A stretch of DNA of 45,826 nucleotides from a virus. Position 1 is the stretch's first letter. Each line of letters begins with the position of its first letter. Positions 39,870 to 45,826 of the stretch are shown piece by piece. The position numbers and the translations under genes are program-made. The stretch lies in IMG/VR virus record IMGVR_UViG_3300013233_000561, positions 1 to 45,826 of that record; one strand, 5' to 3'. The notes beneath the pieces were generated by a model, which was given only the letters and a program-made list of their open reading frames with translations, was not told the DNA's origin and ran no database searches.

Positions 39870-40340
39870 ATGCCTAAGCATACATATAAAGTAAGGGATG
39901 CTACAGAGGCTGATGCTGAAGAATTAGGGCCGAAGCTACGACAAGCTGATATTGACGAGTTAAAAGCCTCTAGTGATATTGACCCCCTAGATTTGCTAAA
40001 GTCTTCTGTTACATCCTCATACGCTGCTAAAGCGGGTTTAGTGGATGGAGAAGTTATTTGTTTATTTGGGGTGGTTAAATTAAGCCTTGTGTCTTTTACT
40101 GGTATACCTTGGTTACTAGCATCTAGTAAATTGGAAAAACACGCGAGGTTATTCCTGAGAGGGAGTAAACTAATAGTTAGTGAAATGAGGAAAAATCACA
40201 GTTATTTATATAATTTTGTGGACGTAAGGAATAAGCACGCCATAAGGTGGCTTAAATGGTTAGGGTTCAGTATTTTACCAGCGAAACCTCACGGGCCACG
40301 AGGTTTCATGTTTCATAAATTTGAGATGAAAAGGAAATAG
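39870..40340 (+). CDS. gp13-like internal virion protein (GNAT-fold, DUF2833 type)
   Basis: 156 residues. The layout VRDATEADAEELGPKLRQADI, VICLFGVVKLS, GIPWLLASSKLEKHARLFLRGS and NFVDVRNKHAIRWLKWLGF is that of a GNAT-like fold, as in the DUF2833/T7 gp13 family. T7 gp13 is needed for virion assembly; acetyltransferase activity is not established. It directly precedes the other internal virion genes as in T7. Two ribosome-site-like sequences (GAGG, GGGAG) precede the ATG. Confidence 0.82.
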   Translation: MPKHTYKVRDATEADAEELGPKLRQADIDELKASSDIDPLDLLKSSVTSSYAAKAGLVDGEVICLFGVVKLSLVSFTGIPWLLASSKLEKHARLFLRGSKLIVSEMRKNHSYLYNFVDVRNKHAIRWLKWLGFSILPAKPHGPRGFMFHKFEMKRK

Positions 40341-40342
40341 TT

Positions 40343-41092
40343 ATGTGTAGTCCCCCCTTATTTGCGGTAGGTTCTTTAGGGCTTCAGGCTGTAGGAGCAC
40401 TAACTAGCTCTAGAGGCGGCAGTGTCCAGGCTAGTGGTATAGATCAGCAAGCTAGAGGGCAGGAACAAGTGGCTAGAGGGCAGGAACAAGTGGCTAGAGG
40501 GCAGGAACAAGTTGCACTAGCTCAGATAGAAGAAGGAAGGGCGCTTAGGAGAACTTCAGAATTTAGGGCGCAAATAGCTGAAAACAATGCTGTAATTTCC
40601 AGAAGGAATTCTGAAGATGCCATAACTAGGGGTAAAATAAACGCCGGTGAAAGGGAGCTTAAAACTAGCCAGGATATAGGTAGGCAGCGAGTAGCTTTAG
40701 CTGCTAGTGGGCAAGAGGTAGATAGTGGAACACCAGGCAGGTTAACGGGTGATACTGCGGCTTTAGGTAAGCTGGATTCTCTTCGTATAGTAAATAACTC
40801 CGAAAGGGAAGCTGCTGCGTTCGGCCTCGCTGCGGATACTTTTACATCAGAAGCAGCTTTACAAAGGGCTACGGGGAGTAACGCTATAATATCTTCAAGA
40901 ATCAGAGCCAAGGGAACCAGATTTGAGGCTGATGGAACCCGCTTTCAGGCCATGGGGACACGTTTTGAGGCTAGGGGGACAAGAGCTAGAGCTAAGGCAA
41001 AACGCTCCAGTAATACGGGTAGCTTAATCAGTAATGCTGGAAGCATAGGTCTTAAGTTTGTTGAGCTTAAAAATTCTGGAGTTTTTTCTTAA
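40343..41092 (+). CDS. Internal virion protein, gp14-like
   Basis: 249 residues. A short hydrophobic N-terminus (PPLFAVGSLGLQAVGALTSS) is followed by long helical, Gln/Arg/Ala-rich sequence. It includes three tandem ARGQEQV repeats and a C-terminal series of seven-residue repeats (KGTRFEADGTRFQAMGTRFEA). Size, N-terminal membrane-active segment and order match T7 gp14-type ejection proteins, which form the outer-membrane part of the DNA channel. AAAGGA precedes the ATG, two bases after the preceding stop. Confidence 0.82.
   Translation: MCSPPLFAVGSLGLQAVGALTSSRGGSVQASGIDQQARGQEQVARGQEQVARGQEQVALAQIEEGRALRRTSEFRAQIAENNAVISRRNSEDAITRGKINAGERELKTSQDIGRQRVALAASGQEVDSGTPGRLTGDTAALGKLDSLRIVNNSEREAAAFGLAADTFTSEAALQRATGSNAIISSRIRAKGTRFEADGTRFQAMGTRFEARGTRARAKAKRSSNTGSLISNAGSIGLKFVELKNSGVFS
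40451..40513 (+). repeat. Three 21-bp tandem repeats in the gp14-like gene
   Basis: The unit GCTAGAGGGCAGGAACAAGT plus G is repeated three times, with only the last base of the third copy differing. Each encodes seven residues (one coiled-coil heptad), so copy changes keep both the frame and the helical register. Confidence 0.95.
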
Positions 41093-41113
41093 AATTACAC
41101 AAAGGAAACAATT

Positions 41114-44035
41114 ATGCCGGTAGTCCCAACAATTAAACAACCATCTGTTAGAGTAAGACCGCTGAATCTTCCTACGCAGAATATAGGTGGAGTTACTCCT
41201 GAAGCTTTTGGAGCTGGTATAGCTCGCGCTAAACAGGATGCGGGCAGGTCAACACAGCGAGCGGGGCAGTCAGCACAGGCTTTTGGTAATTCTACCCAGC
41301 GTGTTGGGCAATCTACACAAGCAGTAGGGGCATCATTACAGGAAACTGGTAGGTCGATACAAGCTTTTGCTGATAATCTAGGAAGGTTAGCTATTAAAAA
41401 GCAAAATCAGGATAATGAGCTTGAACTTAAAGGGCTTGCTTTAGATTATTCTGCATCAGCTAGTAAATTCAAGAATGCCTTTCTTGAGTCTAAGGGTAAA
41501 GACACCATAGATTCTTTTGATGAGATTTCCAAAAAGATAGTCCAGGTTGGGGATGATTTCAGAGGTAGATCTCTAAAAAATCCTGTGGTTAGCAGGGGCA
41601 TAGATCTGTTTATAAAGCAAGATCAACTTCAGACTCAGAGTCAAATTGTATCCCATTTTGAAAAACAAAAGAGAGTTGTATTCGACGATAGGGATAAGAG
41701 CCTGATAGATAAAGAGACGGATAATGGCATAAAAAACTTTATGGATTTTGGTTCTATACCTAATTTTGAAACTTTAGAACAGCTAGCGCAGAAGCAAGTT
41801 TCATTAGAAAACAAAGGGCTTGTAGAAGAAGCTGTGTCCTTAGGAAATGAAGCTATTGGGGACATAATGTCCGGTACGAACAAAGTTTTAGAATCTGCCG
41901 CTAAGGTAAGAGGGTATGCTGAGGACAGGGCGGATAGGAATGGTGAGGACACTAAGGTAGCTGCTGACAAAGCTGAGTCTAATTACTATGTATCCGTAGT
42001 AAAAGCAGCTGAGGCTGCCGGAGAGATTAACCAGGCTCTAAAAATATTCTTCTCTGTAAAAGAAAAAATTTTGGGGGAGGACGGGGTAAAGATAACGAGA
42101 TTATTGAAGGATAGGGTAGAAAAAAGGACAGCCTTAAGTGCTGGCAGACTGGCGCTTGAATCTGTTCAGCATCTCCCAATAGAGGAGCAGCTACCAGCAT
42201 CCTTGGCAAAACTTCAAGAGTTATTAGGAGATACCCCAACTTTGATACTGGCGGAGAATAGGGCTGAGGCGCTTTTTAATAGAAAGCAAGCAGATCGTAA
42301 GATAGTTTCTTTACACTCTGCGGGCAAAGTAGTACAAAATATGTTGAACAATAGAAGGTCAATCGAGCAGGTGACTTCTGATGTAACTGAAAATTTGGAC
42401 TTAACCCCTGAGCAAAAAGAGGCACAACTAAATGTTTTAGCCTCCTTAAAAGCTGCAAGGGAAGATGAGGTAAAAAGCTTATCAGAAGACTTCGTAAGAC
42501 GTGTATTTAGTGTAACGGATGGTAACGTTGTAGAAACGAGAAAGTTCATAGAAAGGGTATTTAGCGGCGAGGAGTCTAGTGGCCCAGATACCATTTTAAA
42601 TATAGATAATCCTGGTACCACGAGCGGTCTTAAAGAAGGTGTAAATAATCTTAGTGGTATAGGGGAAATGGGTAATAGTGATAAACTTAAGGGTAAACGT
42701 ATCGCCACACTATTACTGGAGGCTCTTGCGAAAAGCGATGCAGAAGTACAAAAGTCTAGCGTACCCCATATAGTGGATAAAGCCGTAAGGGATATTATAA
42801 GTAAAGCTGGGCAAAATGTCCCAGTTTTAGATAAAAAAGGATCAAACGTACTAGCTGATGCCATAGCTTCTAATGAGGCTAGAAGAGCTAGTGCTCTAGC
42901 TGACGCTAGAGATGAGTTTGTTGGAAAGCCTATTATCTTGGCGGCTGTTTTAAAGGACATAAATGGGCATTATGACTCTATAAAGGCTGCATCCCAAGAG
43001 GTTGAAAAAGAATTTAACTCACAAAAATCAATTGACCTCGCTTCTTTAGCTAAAGAAAGTAGCGCTAGCCTTGCAGAACAACTTGAATTTGTAGCAAATA
43101 GTGATTTTAATAGCAATATTAGGAAGGGAGCTATACAAAATATCAAAGATAATAATTCTGCTAAATTAGCAGACAAAGCTAGAAAAGAAGCTGAGGATAA
43201 AAAGATTTTACAAGAATTTAGAGCTGACATTTCTAAAGCTGTACTCGCGGGTGTAACTCTTGATGAATTCAAAAAGTCTAATCCTAAGGTTTATGAATCA
43301 GTATCTGGAGACTTAGAATTTATGAATAGGTTGAGATCTGCTGCAATAAAAGTTTCTGGTGATGAACAATTTAATACTGTATCTAGTAGGGCTAAGCTTG
43401 TTGAGGTGGCGAACTTAACTCAGGATCAGCTAGTTAAAACTAATCTTGGTCATTACTCTTTGTATTTGTCAAAAGAAGATTTCTCTAGTTTAGCTGCTTT
43501 AAAAAGGGGTGCTATAGCCAGCAGGGAGTCCAAGAATGCTAAACTTAAGGAAGACATAGCAGGACTTATTAAAAGGTACCAGCCTAAAGCGGATAATGAC
43601 AGGCCTAAATTAACGTCTGAAGACCTCAGCTTGGTAGAAAGCGTCGTATGGACTCGCGTAAATGATCTTCAAAACCAAAACCAAGGTAAAGACCCTGACG
43701 AGAAAACGGTTAGAAAAATTGTTTCATCTGCGTTATCTTCCGCAAGTTTTAAACCGGATAAAGAAACATTTATTGAAGGGCTGTTTAATATGAGAAGGGG
43801 CGGAGGTGCTAGAGACGTCACTGGCAAACTTGTTTCTGATATGTCGCGTACAGAACTCGAATCATTACATATCGAAAAAGAGAAGTTTAGACCTGAACTA
43901 AATGGGAGTCTTAACGTGCTCGTAGATCTGTGGAAGGAAACTCATCCTAAGGCCGGTGAGCCTAGTGAAGATGTACTAGAGCTTCTACGGGGCCGTGTTG
44001 AGTTGAACTTTTTAGGTATTGAGGTAGGAAAATAA
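41114..44035 (+). CDS. Internal virion protein, gp15-like
   Basis: 973 residues, predicted mainly alpha-helical, rich in Lys, Glu, Ala and Ser. After a short N-terminus (VPTIKQPSVRVRPLNLPTQN) there is a heptad-like Gln/Ser/Thr array (RSTQRAGQSAQAFGNSTQRV), then long helical-repeat sequence (for example QVTSDVTENLDLTPEQKEAQLN). Position between gp14-like and gp16-like genes and its size point to the periplasmic-tunnel ejection protein. No enzymatic motif was seen. The stop overlaps the next ATG. Confidence 0.83.
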   Translation: MPVVPTIKQPSVRVRPLNLPTQNIGGVTPEAFGAGIARAKQDAGRSTQRAGQSAQAFGNSTQRVGQSTQAVGASLQETGRSIQAFADNLGRLAIKKQNQDNELELKGLALDYSASASKFKNAFLESKGKDTIDSFDEISKKIVQVGDDFRGRSLKNPVVSRGIDLFIKQDQLQTQSQIVSHFEKQKRVVFDDRDKSLIDKETDNGIKNFMDFGSIPNFETLEQLAQKQVSLENKGLVEEAVSLGNEAIGDIMSGTNKVLESAAKVRGYAEDRADRNGEDTKVAADKAESNYYVSVVKAAEAAGEINQALKIFFSVKEKILGEDGVKITRLLKDRVEKRTALSAGRLALESVQHLPIEEQLPASLAKLQELLGDTPTLILAENRAEALFNRKQADRKIVSLHSAGKVVQNMLNNRRSIEQVTSDVTENLDLTPEQKEAQLNVLASLKAAREDEVKSLSEDFVRRVFSVTDGNVVETRKFIERVFSGEESSGPDTILNIDNPGTTSGLKEGVNNLSGIGEMGNSDKLKGKRIATLLLEALAKSDAEVQKSSVPHIVDKAVRDIISKAGQNVPVLDKKGSNVLADAIASNEARRASALADARDEFVGKPIILAAVLKDINGHYDSIKAASQEVEKEFNSQKSIDLASLAKESSASLAEQLEFVANSDFNSNIRKGAIQNIKDNNSAKLADKARKEAEDKKILQEFRADISKAVLAGVTLDEFKKSNPKVYESVSGDLEFMNRLRSAAIKVSGDEQFNTVSSRAKLVEVANLTQDQLVKTNLGHYSLYLSKEDFSSLAALKRGAIASRESKNAKLKEDIAGLIKRYQPKADNDRPKLTSEDLSLVESVVWTRVNDLQNQNQGKDPDEKTVRKIVSSALSSASFKPDKETFIEGLFNMRRGGGARDVTGKLVSDMSRTELESLHIEKEKFRPELNGSLNVLVDLWKETHPKAGEPSEDVLELLRGRVELNFLGIEVGK

Positions 44036-45826
44036 TGCCAGAACTAGACCCGCTTGAGCAAGCGCTTAAAGAAAATTCTACGCAAGAAAAGTCAATTGAA
44101 GATTCTTTTCTAAATATCACAGGGTTAACAAACGAACAAGTTGAGCAAGCGCTTAATGGCCCGCCTAATAAAGTAGATGTAAGTAAAAACCCTATTCTGA
44201 ATGAGACTGGGCTGTCGGACTCAGATATTAAAAACGCTCTTGCAGAAAAGCAGGACAGCGACAACGCCCTATTATCATCTCTAGATCAGGCCCTTCCAAT
44301 ACCCCCGGATGAGTCAGCTAAACTCAGGGGGTTATCCAGGAAAACAGGTTTTCCTGAAGAGGTAGTAGAGTCTGATAAAGCTACATTTGAGCAGCAAGCT
44401 AGAAAGCAGGAAATAGTAGACTCAGTGGGATCTGATAGTCCAGTTACTAAGAAGCTCATGTCGGACCCTCTCTTCGCCAGCATGAGTCATGACGAAGTGG
44501 AAGCAATTTCCAATATAGAAAAAACTTCCAAAAGTTTGACAATAGGTAGAGCGTTTGGGTTAGGTGTAGACTCCCTTCAAATAGGACTGTATGGTGGTGT
44601 GGAAGCTTTTAGCAGATTTTTAGGTGCAGATACTCTAGCTGACGTTTCCGCCGAAGGAAGAAAATTTAATGAAAAGCAATCTGCTGACGCATCCGCGCAA
44701 GCACAAAAGTTTCTAGCAATAAAGACAGTAGGGGATGCGCTAGACTTTGTAAAAACTGGTTTGCCACAGGTCGCTCCATCTATAGCTGCTATGGCTTCTG
44801 CTGGATATGGAGCTGGGGCTATAGCAACTGCTCTTGGTGTTGTAGCGCTAGCACCAGAAGCCATAGCTACACTAACTGTTCTTTCTTTTGCTTGGTTATT
44901 AGGCGCTGGTGGAATACAAAGCCAAATACAACAAGAGTCACCTGGGGTAAAGGGTACTGAAGACGTTTCAATAGTTGGTGGTCTTGGTGTAGGACTGCTA
45001 GATTCTGTATTTCCGGGTAAGGCGGCATCATCATTTATTTCTCAACTAACAAAAAAAGGTCTTTTACGTTCTATTCCAGAACTAGCTGGTCGAGCTGCAA
45101 TTTCGGGGGCTAAAGGAGCGCCACTAGAAGGATTGACTGAGGGATCCCAAAATGTCGTGCAGGATATAGCTTCTAGTAAAGCTACAGGAAACCCTTTAGA
45201 TGTTAAAAAAACAGTTATTGGAGCCATAGAATCCGGTGCTTTGGGCCTACTTGGTGGGGCTAGTGCTGGCCCTGTACTGAGCGTTGTAAACGATGTAGCT
45301 TCAGCTAGAAAAGCTGTCGTTAATGAAGAGGCAATGGCTGAAATATCCAAGCAAGTTAGGGATCTGAAGCTATCTAAAAGGGATGTTGAATCTGCTATAA
45401 AACTTGAGATGGATATTCTTAAGGAGCAGAATGTAGAAGAAATTTCTATACCTGTAGATAAGCTAGTTGAGTTTTCACAATTATCTGAAGAGAAGACTAG
45501 CGAGCAAGTTATTGAAGAGATGGGTTTGACGGAAAGGGTTGAGCAAGCTAAAGTTACGAATGGAGACGTTAGACTTTCTACACGACAGTATTCTGAATTT
45601 TTCTTATTATCTAAAAACTATGATTCTGTTAAAAAGCATATTCGCATGGGCAATGGGGAGATGACTTCTGCGGAGGCTGAAGAGTTTGAAACATCCGGGC
45701 TGCCAGAAGCTTTAGACAAGTTAGAACAGGCGCAAGTGGAAGCTGATGCTGAGATTACCCTAACTAAACAGGCGCCAGTCACTATAGAAGATATTAAAAG
45801 TAATTTAGAAAAGATAGATGAAGCAC
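44035..45826 (+). CDS. Giant internal virion (gp16-like) protein, N-terminal part
   Basis: The ATG at 44035 overlaps the stop of the preceding internal virion gene (TAATG), showing translational coupling. The frame is open to the window end and continues at base 1 to the stop at 3803, about 1,849 codons in all. The N-terminus contains short acidic repeats of the type EQALKENS / EQALNGPP / IKNALAEK, which look like capsid- or portal-docking repeats, although that role is a guess. Residues near 243-290 are strongly hydrophobic (Ala/Gly/Val-rich) and a second Gly-rich hydrophobic patch follows near residue 405, consistent with a protein that must enter or cross a membrane during DNA ejection. 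The family assignment rests on size and synteny with T7 genes 14-15-16. Confidence 0.85.
   Translation, partial: MPELDPLEQALKENSTQEKSIEDSFLNITGLTNEQVEQALNGPPNKVDVSKNPILNETGLSDSDIKNALAEKQDSDNALLSSLDQALPIPPDESAKLRGLSRKTGFPEEVVESDKATFEQQARKQEIVDSVGSDSPVTKKLMSDPLFASMSHDEVEAISNIEKTSKSLTIGRAFGLGVDSLQIGLYGGVEAFSRFLGADTLADVSAEGRKFNEKQSADASAQAQKFLAIKTVGDALDFVKTGLPQVAPSIAAMASAGYGAGAIATALGVVALAPEAIATLTVLSFAWLLGAGGIQSQIQQESPGVKGTEDVSIVGGLGVGLLDSVFPGKAASSFISQLTKKGLLRSIPELAGRAAISGAKGAPLEGLTEGSQNVVQDIASSKATGNPLDVKKTVIGAIESGALGLLGGASAGPVLSVVNDVASARKAVVNEEAMAEISKQVRDLKLSKRDVESAIKLEMDILKEQNVEEISIPVDKLVEFSQLSEEKTSEQVIEEMGLTERVEQAKVTNGDVRLSTRQYSEFFLLSKNYDSVKKHIRMGNGEMTSAEAEEFETSGLPEALDKLEQAQVEADAEITLTKQAPVTIEDIKSNLEKIDEA
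45782..45826. repeat. Terminal direct repeat, right copy (circular join)
   Basis: Exact copy of bases 1-45. Removing one copy leaves about 45,781 unique bases and joins the gene that starts at 44035 to the frame that ends at 3803 without a frameshift or stop. Confidence 0.95.

Noticed and set aside
1-45826. Temperate lifestyle or prophage origin
   Set aside because: No integrase, excisionase, attachment site or CI-like repressor was recognised; the transposase piece is a dead remnant.
1-45826. tRNA or other standard RNA genes
   Set aside because: No cloverleaf with the conserved T-loop GTTCGA-type sequence or CCA end was noticed by eye; a tRNAscan run would be needed to exclude weak ones.

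Overview
This window looks like one complete circular genome of a tailed, short-tailed (podovirus-type) bacteriophage. The last 45 bases repeat the first 45 exactly, and a single reading frame runs through that join, so the unique genome is about 45,781 bp and the window start is an arbitrary point inside the largest gene. The genome is moderately AT-rich by eye, with packed genes, strong Shine-Dalgarno sequences and overlapping stop/start codons. I see no integrase, repressor, tRNA or phage RNA polymerase. This suggests a virulent phage that relies on host sigma-70-type transcription. The morphogenesis genes combine a BPP-1-like head (portal, Bbp19-like protein, scaffold, capsid, Bbp16-like cement protein) with a T7-like tail and ejection apparatus (tail tubular A and B, gp13/14/15/16-like internal virion proteins, T7-type fibre N-terminus). 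The host is probably a Gram-negative bacterium, but nothing here names it.

Layout. (1) The late rightward block starts at 27.0 kb and runs through the window end to 7.35 kb: 3TM holin, small exported protein, SPFH/stomatin-like protein, terminase small and large, portal, head genes, tail tubes, four internal virion proteins, tail fibre, and two small genes of which the second looks like a lysis accessory protein. (2) The leftward early/middle block runs from 19.7 down to 7.35 kb: exported protein, DNA methyltransferase, SNF2 helicase, zinc ribbon, AT-hook protein, Cas4/RecB-like nuclease, ssDNA-binding protein, family A DNA polymerase, a deoxyribosyltransferase-like enzyme, Holliday-junction-resolvase-like nuclease, an HTH-metallophosphoesterase, an HD phosphohydrolase, a dGTP_diPhyd_N-type protein and the GH108 endolysin. 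(3) A lone rightward primase-helicase gene lies at 19.8-21.7 kb and ends at a bidirectional terminator. (4) A second leftward accessory block runs from 25.8 to 21.7 kb: small unknown genes, a shortened DnaN-like sliding clamp, two paralogous hexapeptide-repeat (beta-helix) proteins and Cys-containing microproteins.

The 1.2-kb non-coding region at 25.8-27.0 kb is the control centre. It holds two near-consensus sigma-70 promoters pointing outward to the two flanking transcription units, a perfect 33-bp inverted repeat, eight TGCCAAT motifs, a 28-bp direct repeat, five tandem 13-mers and paired palindromes. It is the best candidate for the replication origin and early regulation.

Most unusual points: the clamp gene appears to carry only three of the six repeat units of a bacterial beta clamp, has codon use unlike its neighbours, and ends against a deleted IS3-family transposase remnant; a 29-bp segment of the HD gene is duplicated next to the same accessory block; the phage encodes an SPFH-domain protein beside its holin; and the polymerase mRNA has a strongly structured leader. 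Family assignments were made by eye from motifs, without database searches.
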